Shown piece by piece: positions 25,175 through 33,821 of a DNA stretch of 64,000 nt. This DNA is from Anaerotignum sp. MSJ-24. Lineage in GTDB: Bacteria; Bacillota; Clostridia; Lachnospirales; Anaerotignaceae. How positions within the stretch are numbered: position 1 is the first letter of the stretch; each line of letters opens with the position of its first letter. A model generated the notes under the pieces. That model saw only the letters and a program-made list of their open reading frames with translations, made no database searches and was not told the origin of the DNA. Location: assembly GCF_018918145.1 (NCBI RefSeq), contig NZ_JAHLPX010000007.1, positions 186,001 to 250,000 on the forward strand. The letters are read 5' to 3'. Both the position numbers and the translations under genes were made by a program.

Positions 25175-25191
25175 TGTTACAGTTATGTTAC
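25175..25191 (+). promoter_or_regulatory. WalR-type binding site upstream of surface protein gene 1
   Basis: TGTTAC-AGTTA-TGTTAC fits the WalR consensus TGTWAH-N5-TGTWAH at every position. A further half-site TGTAAC lies at 25155-25160. The site ends 16 bases before the -35 box of the promoter at 25208, a position suited to activation. Confidence 0.6.
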
Positions 25192-25207
25192 AAAACCTCC
25201 GAATCTA

Positions 25208-25235
25208 TTGACTTTATTTTAGGCTTGGATAAAAT
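25208..25235 (+). promoter_or_regulatory. Promoter of surface protein gene 1
   Basis: TTGACT (25208-25213), 16-base spacer, TAAAAT (25230-25235). It gives an untranslated leader of about 125 bases. Confidence 0.65.
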
Positions 25236-25242
25236 ATAAGTA

Positions 25243-25366
25243 TATGTGACAGGAATGCCGGAACCGGCAGCTATCCCGACAAAGTTGTCAGTGAAAGCGT
25301 AAATGTCAAGTATATTGATTAATCGGTATAAACCAATGTACTTTTAAAATTTAAGGAGGAAAAGCA
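25243..25366 (+). other. Structured untranslated leader of surface protein gene 1
   Basis: The leader holds a small hairpin GCCGG-AA-CCGGC (about 25258-25269), the octamer CCCGACAA and a GACAA/TTGTC hairpin beside it. The octamer CCCGACAA recurs in the leader of the paralog at 31490. It does not match any riboswitch consensus I know. It ends in AAGGAGGA before ATG 25367. Confidence 0.4.
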
Positions 25367-27610
25367 ATGAAAAAGAAATTGGCTTTAATTATGGCTGCAA
25401 TCATGACAGTTGCAATGGTCCCTGCTACTGCATTTGCATCCACAAAGCTCACAGCTGTTGATGAGATCAAAGTTGGCACAGACAAGATCTTCACATCAAG
25501 AGTTGAGCTTAAAAAGAACAACGACCAGGTAGATATCGAAGGCGAAACATTCGATGTATACGCAACACTTACAAACGGTACATTTGCATACGTTGATGAT
25601 GACGATGACAATGACTACCAGATGGAAGAAGCTGGCTACTTAGGCACAACAACAGGCGTTACGGATGTTGAAATCATGAGCAACACAAAGGCTAAGATTA
25701 CACTTGATGCTAAAACATTTAATCAGGTAGCTGGCAAAGCTGGCGATGCTTGTGTACTTCCTTTAATCGTTAAATCAGGCGAAGTTGGCGATGTAGTTGT
25801 TAAATTTACAAGCAACGTAACAGCATTCAAAACAGCTTCAGAAGTAATCGCAAACGTTCAGACAGGTAAGGTTACAATCGAAACAGAAGGCGTTAAGACT
25901 TTTGTTGAAGATGCTACAGAAGATGAAAAAGCACTTAAAGACATCACAATCAACGAACTTACACCCGACGTACTTAAGGGCGGTTCAATCAAACTTAAGC
26001 TCAGCGGAAACTGGAAGTTCACAGAAGCTGGCACAGTTACATTCCTTAACGAGGATGGCGTAGCAGCTACAGCTACAATTGTCGATGATGATGAAATCCA
26101 GATCGACTTCACACATGATAACTTCACACCTAACATGCTTACAGATATGACTATCTCAGGCGTTACTGTAAAGACAGCTAAGAAATGCAAAGCTGGCGAT
26201 GTAGCTACAATCACAGTATCATCAATGGCTTCATCAAAGGAATTCTCAAACGTTAAGCTTGAGGTTGCTAAGATGGTTAAAGAAGCTGTAACATACTCAG
26301 TTGAAGACAAAGACCTTCCTCAGATCTGGGCAGGTGCTTACAACGACGACACAAACACACTTAAGTTATCAATCGAAGAAAACACAGGCGATATCCTTAA
26401 CACATCAAGAAAAGCTACATTCACATTCCCTGAAGGAATCGAAGTAGCAGACGCTGAATTCTCAGGCAACGGAAATGACGACTTCACATATGAAATCGAC
26501 GAAAACGTTGTAACAATCAAGAACTACTCAAAGAACAATGAGGAATCAAAGAAGACAGACCTCGATGTTAAATTTATCCTTAATGCAGCACCTACATTCT
26601 CAGGTGATGTAAACGTTACACTCGGCGGACAGTTCGACGACGTAACACTTAAGGTAGCTACAGTTAAAGCTCCTTACACAGTAACAGCTAAGACAAGCGA
26701 AGTACTTATCGACTACAGATATGTACCTGTAAACGACATCGTTATTACAGAAGCTGAAGAAGGTATCCTTAAAGAAGACGATCAGATCATCCTTGGCGTT
26801 GAAAAGATGGACTTCGAAGATGCTGGTAAAGTAGAAGTTACAGAAGGTGACATCGATGTTGATGTTGATATCGACGACAACTATCCTTCAGCTAGCCTTT
26901 ATGAAACAAGATTTGACAAGGCATTACTTACATTAACAGTAAACGACGAGTCAACAGAGGCTTCAACAATCGTTATCAGCGGTCTTGAACTCTACCTTGA
27001 CAGAACTCTTCCTGTAGGTGGATATGCTCTTCAGAACTTAGGTGGATACAACAGACAGAATGATGGCGCTATCAACATTCTCTGGGAAAACTCTTCACCT
27101 GACAAAGATGAATATGATGCAGAGGCTTCAACAGATGAAGCATACCTTGCAGTATTCAAGTACAAAGCAGTTACAGTAAACGACAGCTATGTTGATGTTA
27201 TCACATCAGCTCGTGACCAGGATGACTCTACAACAAACAAGAAGATCATCATCACAGTTGGCGCTTCAACAATGTCAGTTGGAACAGAAACAGTTAACCT
27301 TGACGCTCCTGCATACATCAACAGCGAAAACTACACAATGCTTCCTGTAAGAGCAATCTCAGAAGCATTCGGTGCAACAGTTAACTGGGATGCAGCATCA
27401 AGAACAGTAACAGTACTCAGCGGACAGAGAATCATCTCTATGACAATCGGATCAAGAACAATGTACATCAACGGTACACCTGTTGCTATGAACACAACAG
27501 CAGCAATCGTTAATGACAGAACATTCATCCCTGTAAGAGATCTTGCTAACTCACTTGGTATCAGTGCAATCAACTGGACAGAAGCTTCAGGTACAGTTAC
27601 ACTTAACTAA
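25367..27610 (+). CDS. S-layer-like secreted protein with C-terminal copper-amine-oxidase-type domains, 1
   Basis: 747 residues. A signal peptide (KKKLALIMAAIMTVAMVPAT, cleavage after AFA) is followed by a long acidic beta-rich region with many Asp, Lys, Thr and Val, almost no Cys, and a C-terminal pair of Cu_amine_oxidN1-type motifs (YTMLPVRAISEAFGATVNWD and DRTFIPVRDLANSLGI). In Clostridia this C-terminal domain is common on exported and surface proteins. The gene uses a very narrow codon set (ACA, GCT, CTT, GTT, GAC), the sign of very high expression, as for a main S-layer or surface protein. It has its own promoter, a WalR-type site and a strong terminator. Confidence 0.8.
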   Translation: MKKKLALIMAAIMTVAMVPATAFASTKLTAVDEIKVGTDKIFTSRVELKKNNDQVDIEGETFDVYATLTNGTFAYVDDDDDNDYQMEEAGYLGTTTGVTDVEIMSNTKAKITLDAKTFNQVAGKAGDACVLPLIVKSGEVGDVVVKFTSNVTAFKTASEVIANVQTGKVTIETEGVKTFVEDATEDEKALKDITINELTPDVLKGGSIKLKLSGNWKFTEAGTVTFLNEDGVAATATIVDDDEIQIDFTHDNFTPNMLTDMTISGVTVKTAKKCKAGDVATITVSSMASSKEFSNVKLEVAKMVKEAVTYSVEDKDLPQIWAGAYNDDTNTLKLSIEENTGDILNTSRKATFTFPEGIEVADAEFSGNGNDDFTYEIDENVVTIKNYSKNNEESKKTDLDVKFILNAAPTFSGDVNVTLGGQFDDVTLKVATVKAPYTVTAKTSEVLIDYRYVPVNDIVITEAEEGILKEDDQIILGVEKMDFEDAGKVEVTEGDIDVDVDIDDNYPSASLYETRFDKALLTLTVNDESTEASTIVISGLELYLDRTLPVGGYALQNLGGYNRQNDGAINILWENSSPDKDEYDAEASTDEAYLAVFKYKAVTVNDSYVDVITSARDQDDSTTNKKIIITVGASTMSVGTETVNLDAPAYINSENYTMLPVRAISEAFGATVNWDAASRTVTVLSGQRIISMTIGSRTMYINGTPVAMNTTAAIVNDRTFIPVRDLANSLGISAINWTEASGTVTLN

Positions 27611-27644
27611 TTAATCCGAATTAATTTAATTTAACATAGGATTT

Positions 27645-27675
27645 ATCCCCTCCGTTTTACGGAGGGGATTTTTTG
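27645..27675 (+). terminator. Strong terminator of surface protein gene 1
   Basis: ATCCCCTCCG, loop of 5, CGGAGGGGAT, then T6: a GC-rich perfect 10-bp stem. Confidence 0.92.
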
Positions 27676-27715
27676 TGCCCAAATATTAATATTTTTAAAA
27701 TATTAAAAGTTTTTG

Positions 27716-27744
27716 TTGAATATAGTAATATTAGAAACTATAAT
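27716..27744 (+). promoter_or_regulatory. Promoter of the AI-2E-type permease gene
   Basis: TTGAAT (27716-27721), 17-base spacer, TATAAT (27739-27744). Confidence 0.7.
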
Positions 27745-27795
27745 AAGAGTAATTCGTTTTTTGACATATATTTTACTTAACTACGAGGTGATACA

Positions 27796-28983
27796 TTGGA
27801 CGATAAAAAGAAAAAACCATATTTAAGCTGGATGATTACCATATTTGGAGCTATTGCACTGAGTATAATATTCTTCTTTATTATTTTTAAATTTGAGGAG
27901 TTCGGTGGTGTAATATCAAAGCTTATGTCAATAGTAAGGCCGATTATTTATGGTGCCTGTATCACATATCTTCTTAGACCGATATGCAATTTTTACGAAA
28001 GATTTTTGATTAAGCATACGAAAATAAAAAAACGTAAGACAATAAATTTATTGGCTGTTGCTTTGAGTATGATTTCAGCGATAGTTATTGTTTATTTGAT
28101 ACTTATGATTATTATTCCTCAGGTTTTCTCAAGTATTATGACGCTGATAAATATAGTTCCGTCTAAGCTTGATGATGCTTCTACATGGCTTGATAATGTT
28201 GTTGAGCATGAGTCAATATACGGAAAATATATAAATGATATATATGAACAAGCGAAAGTCTTTTTCACCGACTGGATCACAAATGTTTTGCAGCCTAATT
28301 TGCAGAGCGTTATAGAAGGCGTAGGAACGGGAATATTAAACAGCCTTATGTTTGTTAAGGACTCATTTATAGGAATTGTTGTTGCGGTATATCTGCTTAC
28401 TGCAAGAAGAAACTTCAAAAAACATTTCAGACTTATTCTTGCAAGTATATTCAAACCTAAATGGTATGACATGATAAATGAAGAGCTTATATTTGCGGAT
28501 AGTGTGTTTGTAGGCTTTTTGAACGGCAAAATATTGGATTCGGCGATTATCGGTGTAATATGCTATATATGCTGCCGTCTTTTCGATTTTCCCAATGCAA
28601 TGCTTATTTCGGTTATAATCGGAGTAACAAACATAATACCGTTTTTCGGTCCGTTTATCGGTGCTATTCCGTCGGCATTGCTTATATTGATTGAATCGCC
28701 GATAAAGACGGTCTGGTTTGTTATTTTCATCATTGTTTTACAGCAGATTGACGGAAACATAATAGGCCCGAAGATACTCGGAAACAAAACCGGACTTTCG
28801 AGCTTCTGGGTATTGTTCTCCATATTGCTTTTCGGCGGTATGTGGGGCTTTATAGGAATGGTGATCGGTGTTCCTCTGTTTGCGGTAATATATGATGTTA
28901 TCGGAAAGCTTGTCTATTTCGGACTTAAACGAAACGGACGGGAGGATATGATAGAGGAAGGCGAGAAAAAAGTATTTAATTAG
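27796..28983 (+). CDS. AI-2E family membrane permease
   Basis: 395 residues with about eight membrane helices in the AI-2E (PF01594) arrangement: two N-terminal helices, a long soluble segment at about 110-165, and the conserved late part IIGVTNIIPFFGPFIGAIPS and GPKILGNKTGLS. Members export small molecules such as AI-2 (TqsA) or act in sodium or salt stress; the substrate here is not known. The start is the rare TTG 27796, supported by GAGGTG 6 bases upstream and by the lack of an in-frame ATG nearby. The stop is TAG. Confidence 0.85.
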   Translation: MDDKKKKPYLSWMITIFGAIALSIIFFFIIFKFEEFGGVISKLMSIVRPIIYGACITYLLRPICNFYERFLIKHTKIKKRKTINLLAVALSMISAIVIVYLILMIIIPQVFSSIMTLINIVPSKLDDASTWLDNVVEHESIYGKYINDIYEQAKVFFTDWITNVLQPNLQSVIEGVGTGILNSLMFVKDSFIGIVVAVYLLTARRNFKKHFRLILASIFKPKWYDMINEELIFADSVFVGFLNGKILDSAIIGVICYICCRLFDFPNAMLISVIIGVTNIIPFFGPFIGAIPSALLILIESPIKTVWFVIFIIVLQQIDGNIIGPKILGNKTGLSSFWVLFSILLFGGMWGFIGMVIGVPLFAVIYDVIGKLVYFGLKRNGREDMIEEGEKKVFN

Positions 28984-29014
28984 ATTATAAAATAGATGTT
29001 TTATTTCATTTTTG

Positions 29015-29061
29015 CACTCTGTTTTTGTACTTTGTGACAGGTATAGGAGCAGAGTGTTTTT
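29015..29061 (+). terminator. Terminator after the AI-2E permease gene
   Basis: CACTCTG (29015-29021) pairs with CAGAGTG (29050-29056), then T5; the loop is long (28 bases). Confidence 0.6.
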
Positions 29062-29076
29062 ATGTTCAGCGGTTAC

Positions 29077-29105
29077 TTGCAGGGCGTGAGTTGAAATGAT
29101 ATAAT
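29077..29105 (+). promoter_or_regulatory. Promoter of the dnaD-dnaI operon
   Basis: TTGCAG (29077-29082), 17-base spacer, TATAAT (29100-29105), with ATG about 25 bases further on. Confidence 0.7.
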
Positions 29106-29130
29106 CATATAACTGAAAGGATTGATTTTT

Positions 29131-30138
29131 ATGGCACAGAAGGAAACGGGTGCAAAAACAATAATAAATAACGGATTTTTGGAGAAGTACATGGCTTCGG
29201 CACCTACTGCTTATACGTTGGTATATATCTGTGCCCAGAAATTTATACAGGAAGGCAATGAATACTTTACCGATGAACAGCTTGCACAAAGCCTTGGCAT
29301 GACAGAGGGAGATATAAAACGTGCAATTAAATTTTGGGAAGATAACGGCGAAGTTTTAAGAAAACAAAGAATTATTCAGCCGGTTACAAAGATAACTCAT
29401 ATTGTATCGGATAAACCATCATATGCTCAGGACGAAATAGAGTATTATCTTAAACATAATGCTGAATTTAAAGGGCTTGTGGACAGTGCAAAGTCTGCTA
29501 TGGGAAAGATCATAGGAAGATATGATATTGAAACGATATTCAGCTTCCATGACTGGCTCGGTTTGCCGCTGAGTGTTATAGAAATATTGATACAGTATTG
29601 CTGTGATAATGACCACAAAAATATGCGGTATATCGAAAAGGTTGCGATAGCATGGGCTGACAGCGGCATAAACACAGCTAAAGCGGCACTTGAATATATC
29701 GAAAAATATAACGGTACATATTCAAGAATAATGCGTTCACTCGGACTTTCGGGAAAATCTCCTGTGGAAAAGCAGGTTGAGTATATGAAAAAATGGGTGG
29801 ATAAAATGCCGATTGATCTTGTCCTTTTCGGCTGTGAAAAAGCAGCAATGGCTGTCGGCAACGGAAATCCGTTTCCTTATGCCGATAAAATATTCAGTTC
29901 ATGGGAGAAAAAAGGAATAAATTCTCTTGAAATGGCAAAGCAGGAAGACGAGAGATTTTTTAATAAAAAAGATAAAGGCAGTACGGCATATACGGCAAAA
30001 AGCTCCGGAACAAATGTTAAATCAACAAAGTTTACGAATTATGAAGAGCATGAATGGGATTATGATGTGCTGAGCAGGCTCAAATTTAAGGAGCTTACAC
30101 AAAACTTAGGAGATGCAGGCGATGGCAATAAGAACTGA
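29131..30138 (+). CDS. DnaD-domain replication initiation protein
   Basis: 335 residues. The N-terminal half has a winged-helix segment (DEQLAQSLGMTEGDIKRAIK), and the C-terminal part carries one or two DnaD/DnaB_2 domains (residues about 120-260, including DWLGLPLSVIEILIQYC and YIEKVAIAWADSGINT). Such proteins load the replicative helicase with DnaI. ATG 29131 is preceded by AAAGGA at 10 bases. It overlaps the next gene by 17 bases; the pair is conserved in Clostridia. Confidence 0.87.
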   Translation: MAQKETGAKTIINNGFLEKYMASAPTAYTLVYICAQKFIQEGNEYFTDEQLAQSLGMTEGDIKRAIKFWEDNGEVLRKQRIIQPVTKITHIVSDKPSYAQDEIEYYLKHNAEFKGLVDSAKSAMGKIIGRYDIETIFSFHDWLGLPLSVIEILIQYCCDNDHKNMRYIEKVAIAWADSGINTAKAALEYIEKYNGTYSRIMRSLGLSGKSPVEKQVEYMKKWVDKMPIDLVLFGCEKAAMAVGNGNPFPYADKIFSSWEKKGINSLEMAKQEDERFFNKKDKGSTAYTAKSSGTNVKSTKFTNYEEHEWDYDVLSRLKFKELTQNLGDAGDGNKN

Positions 30139-31120
30139 TATATATAAATCGGCACTCAGGGATTATGATGCCGTAAAAAGCACCTCTGAGGCTGTTAAAA
30201 ATGATATGAAAAAAAGGCTCTATGACGAAAATCCGGAATTAGGGCTTATTGATAAAAAAATAAATAATGCCGGCTTTGAGGCAGCAAAGAAAATAATAAA
30301 ACATCCTGATAAAAAACAGGAAATATCCGATGAGCTGAAAAAAATGCTTGCAAAGCTTAATCTGGAAAAAAGTATGGCATACAGCCGAATAGGCATTACA
30401 GAAGATTATTTTGACAAGGCATATAGATGTCCGAAATGCCACGATACGGGCTTTGTGGACGGCAAGGAATGTACCTGTTTCAGACAATATCTTATAGATA
30501 AGGCATATGGCAAGGCACTTCTTAATGATTCTTCCGAAAGAGAAACATTCAACAATTTCCGTCTTGATTATTATTCAAAGACGATGAAGGCTGAAAACGG
30601 ACTGTCTTATTATGATAATATGCGTTTGGTCTATATGTCCTGTATGAAGTTTGCGGAATGCTTTGAAAGCGAACATTCCAATATATTGCTCATGGGAAAG
30701 ACCGGATTGGGAAAGACATTTCTGTGCAATTCAATAGCAAGATATGTTCTTGAAAGAGGATATACGGTAATATATATTTCTGCCGGAAGACTTTTTAAGA
30801 CATTGCAGGAGGAACAGTTTAATAACAGTGATGAAGCGGAAATGTCTTCGTTTTATGATGACCTGATTACGGTTGATCTTCTTATAATAGACGACCTCGG
30901 AACTGAGTTTCCTACGGTACTGACAGGTTCGCAGATATTCAATATACTGAATGAGCGTATAGTAGGCGAAAGGTCAACGGTTATATCAACAAATATGATG
31001 CTTGACGGAATAAAAACACAGTATTCAGACCGAGTTCTTTCACGTCTTACTGATAGTTTTGAGTTCCTTACGCTTTACGGTGAGGATATAAGAATAAAGA
31101 AAAAATTGATTGAACAGTAA
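30122..31120 (+). CDS. DnaC/DnaI-type helicase loader ATPase
   Basis: 332 residues from ATG 30122, which has AGGAGA 9 bases before it. An N-terminal helical part carries a zinc-binding cluster, CPKCHDTGFVDGKECTC, as in B. subtilis DnaI. The AAA+ part has Walker A GKTGLGKTF, Walker B LLIIDDLGTE and the sensor-like STNMMLDGI. It delivers the DnaB-type helicase at origins and during restart, probably with the DnaD-type protein encoded just before. Confidence 0.9.
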   Translation: MAIRTDIYKSALRDYDAVKSTSEAVKNDMKKRLYDENPELGLIDKKINNAGFEAAKKIIKHPDKKQEISDELKKMLAKLNLEKSMAYSRIGITEDYFDKAYRCPKCHDTGFVDGKECTCFRQYLIDKAYGKALLNDSSERETFNNFRLDYYSKTMKAENGLSYYDNMRLVYMSCMKFAECFESEHSNILLMGKTGLGKTFLCNSIARYVLERGYTVIYISAGRLFKTLQEEQFNNSDEAEMSSFYDDLITVDLLIIDDLGTEFPTVLTGSQIFNILNERIVGERSTVISTNMMLDGIKTQYSDRVLSRLTDSFEFLTLYGEDIRIKKKLIEQ

Positions 31121-31138
31121 ATTTATAATGCAAATTTG

Positions 31139-31195
31139 TGCCCGGATTGCGGAATTATCTAAAAGGATAAAAATACCGAAATTCGGGCATTTTTT
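31139..31195 (+). terminator. Terminator after the helicase loader gene
   Basis: TGCCCG (31139-31144) pairs with CGGGCA (31184-31189), followed by T6; inner parts of the long loop also pair in part (CGG/CCG). Confidence 0.65.
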
Positions 31196-31489
31196 AAATT
31201 TCTGTAACAGAATTGAACAAATATCTGACATAATTCTTAAGAAAAATTGTCTAATATTAAGGATATATTACAGTTTACCGTAACCTATTGAAATCAAAAA
31301 ATCATTTGCTATAATGCAGTTAAGCTTAAGCAATCAAAGAAAAAGCAAGCTTGGTGTTATGTATATTTGGGCACCCCGACAACATACCCCTTGGTACTGA
31401 CGCTTATAGTTTAAAGCTATTGGATTTGATGCTGATGCTATTTTCATTGTGTTATTTGTTTATACAAAAATATTAAGGAGGAGAACAGA
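31196..31489 (+). promoter_or_regulatory. Promoter and long leader of surface protein gene 2
   Basis: The 369-base gap after 31120 holds, after the terminator, a promoter TTGAAA (31288-31293), 16-base spacer, TATAAT (31310-31315), then a leader of about 165 bases. The leader has AAGCTT twice (about 31323 and 31349) able to pair, and CACCCCGACAACATACCCC near 31372, which shares CCCGACAA with the leader at 25243. One WalR half-site TGTAAC lies at 31203; no full site was found. AAGGAGGAG precedes the gene. Confidence 0.65.
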
Positions 31490-33670
31490 ATGAAAAAGAA
31501 ATTAGCTTTAGTGCTTGCGGCTATTATGACTGTTGCAGCTGTACCTTCAGTTGCATTTGCATCAACTAAAATCACAGTAGTAGATGAGATTTCAACAGCC
31601 GTCGATTCAGATTTTACTTCACGAGTAGAGCTTAAGAAGGGCAATGACCAGGTTGACGTCGGAACAGGTTCAACATTTGACGTTAATCTCAAGCTTACAA
31701 ACGGTAAGTTTGCAAAGGACGACAACGATGATTATATAATGGAGGCTGACGGTTACAAGCTTGGAACAGGTATCGAAAAGATTTCAATTAAAAACGATAC
31801 AACAGCAACCGTAACACTCAACAGCGATATTTTCAATCAGTCCAAAGAAGGTCTTCCGGCAGAAGCTTGTGTACTCGCAATTGCGGCAACAGCAAATGAG
31901 GTTGGCGATGTAGTTGCTACATTCACAAGTAACGTAAGCGCATTCAAAACAGCAAAAGAGGTTATAGCAACAGCTTATGGCGATAAAATTAAGGTTGAGT
32001 CCGAAGGAACAAAGGTTTTTGTTGAGGATGCAGACAATAAAGCTGTAATTAAAGATATTACAATCAATGAGCTTGTAAGCGGACTTCTTAAAGGAAACGA
32101 CATTACACTTAAATTAAAGGGCAACTACGAATTTGTGACAAGTACAGATCCTAAGGTATCATTCCTTAACCAGAATATTGATGCCGATGTTAATGTAACA
32201 GCAAATGAAATCAAAATCAGCTTCAAGGGCGATTTTGTAAAGGACAATATGCGTAAGGATATGACAATCTCCGGTATCGAGCTTAAGACAAAGAAGGGCT
32301 GCAAGACCGGCGATGTTGCATCAATCACAGTTTCTTCAAAGGATTTCACATCAACAAAGCTTGAAGTTGCAAAAATGGTAAAAGAGGCTGTAACATATTC
32401 GGTAGAGGATAAAGACCTTCCTGTTATTTATGCAGGTGCTAAGAATGACGATTATAACACGCTTAAGGTATCTGTTGAAGAAAACACAGGCGATATTCTC
32501 AATACATCAAGAAAAGCTACATTTACATTCCCCGAAGGTATCGAGGTTGTGGATATTGACAGCATTAACGGTGTTAAGGTATCAGGTGTAAAGAATGATT
32601 TCAGATACGAAATTGATGAAAATGTAGTATCTATCTGGAACTACTCAAAGGGTTCGGAATCAGATAAGACAGATTTGGAAATTCAGTTTGTAATCAATGC
32701 CGCTCCAACATTCTCAGGTGATGTTAATGTTAAGCTTGGCGGACAGTTCGATGATAAGACATTAAAGGTAGCTACAGTTAAAGCACCTTATACAATCGAA
32801 GCAAAGACAAAGGACGTACTTATCGATTACAGATATGTTCCTGTAAATGACATTGTTATTAAAGAAGCAGAAGAAGGCATACTTAAGAAGAATGATTCAA
32901 TTCTTCTTGCAGTTGAAAAAATGGACTTCGAAGATAATGGCAAAGTAGAGGTAACAGAAGGCAATATTGATGTTGATGTAGATATTAACAAAGGCAGAGA
33001 TACATCGTATCTTGAATTAAAGGTAAATGATGATTCTTCAGAGGCATCAACAATTGTTATTAGCGGACTTGAGCTTTACCTTGACAGAACTCTTCCGGTA
33101 GGCGGATATGCACTTACAAACGTAGCCGATACAAACAAAAAAGATTCAAAACCTATTAACATTCTCTGGGAAAACTCAGCATCGGCAAAGGCTAATTATG
33201 ACGAAAGCGGTTTATTCAAGTACAAGGAAATCACTGTAAACAAGGACTATGTAAACGTAATTACATCAGGTCGTGACCAGGACGATTCAATGACAAAGAG
33301 AAAAATAATCATTACAGTCGGTGCATCAACAATGACAGCCGGTACAGATACAATCAAGCTTGATGCTCCTGCATACATCAACAGCGAAAACTACACAATG
33401 CTCCCTGTAAGAGCCATTGCAGAGGCTTTCGGCGCAACAGTAAACTGGGACGATGCAACTAAGACAGTAACAGTTCTCAGCGGACAGAGAATTATTTCTA
33501 TGACAATCGGCTCAAAGACAATGTATATCAACGGTACACCTGTATCAATGAATACATCTGCTGCAATCACAAATGAAAGAACATTCCTTCCTGTAAGGGA
33601 TTTAGCAAACGCCATTGGTATAAGTGCAGTAAACTGGACAGAAGCGTCGGGTACAGTTACACTTAACTGA
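31490..33670 (+). CDS. S-layer-like secreted protein with C-terminal copper-amine-oxidase-type domains, 2
   Basis: 726 residues, a full-length paralog of the protein at 25367 with the same signal peptide start (KKKLALVLAAIMTVAAVPSV), the same central blocks (NTGDILNTSRKATFTFPEGI, LIDYRYVPVNDIVI) and the same C-terminal repeats (LPVRAIAEAFGATVNWDDAT, RTFLPVRDLANAIGI). The codon choice is less strict than in copy 1, so it is probably less expressed or an alternative surface layer protein. Own promoter and terminator. Confidence 0.8.
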   Translation: MKKKLALVLAAIMTVAAVPSVAFASTKITVVDEISTAVDSDFTSRVELKKGNDQVDVGTGSTFDVNLKLTNGKFAKDDNDDYIMEADGYKLGTGIEKISIKNDTTATVTLNSDIFNQSKEGLPAEACVLAIAATANEVGDVVATFTSNVSAFKTAKEVIATAYGDKIKVESEGTKVFVEDADNKAVIKDITINELVSGLLKGNDITLKLKGNYEFVTSTDPKVSFLNQNIDADVNVTANEIKISFKGDFVKDNMRKDMTISGIELKTKKGCKTGDVASITVSSKDFTSTKLEVAKMVKEAVTYSVEDKDLPVIYAGAKNDDYNTLKVSVEENTGDILNTSRKATFTFPEGIEVVDIDSINGVKVSGVKNDFRYEIDENVVSIWNYSKGSESDKTDLEIQFVINAAPTFSGDVNVKLGGQFDDKTLKVATVKAPYTIEAKTKDVLIDYRYVPVNDIVIKEAEEGILKKNDSILLAVEKMDFEDNGKVEVTEGNIDVDVDINKGRDTSYLELKVNDDSSEASTIVISGLELYLDRTLPVGGYALTNVADTNKKDSKPINILWENSASAKANYDESGLFKYKEITVNKDYVNVITSGRDQDDSMTKRKIIITVGASTMTAGTDTIKLDAPAYINSENYTMLPVRAIAEAFGATVNWDDATKTVTVLSGQRIISMTIGSKTMYINGTPVSMNTSAAITNERTFLPVRDLANAIGISAVNWTEASGTVTLN

Positions 33671-33730
33671 TTTTAAAAATTAAGACAATTTTCAATTCAT
33701 AAATTTACTTTTTACTCCTTTTGTGATTTG

Positions 33731-33761
33731 GCTCCACGGTTTTTATCGTGGAGCTTTTTTT
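33731..33761 (+). terminator. Terminator of surface protein gene 2
   Basis: GCTCCACG, loop of 8, CGTGGAGC, then T7. Confidence 0.88.
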
Positions 33762-33821
33762 CATATTTTGTTTATTTTTGAAAATAAATCTGATATACTA
33801 AAAATACGAGGTGGTATAATT

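Noticed and set aside
31197-31290. Full WalR site before surface protein gene 2
   Set aside because: Only a single TGTAAC half-site at 31203; the partner positions at 11 bases do not match on either strand.
33723-33821. Upstream start for the 322-residue surface paralog
   Set aside because: ATG 33723 lies before the terminator of the previous gene and gives no signal peptide at the N terminus; ATG 33822 has a ribosome site and a signal peptide.
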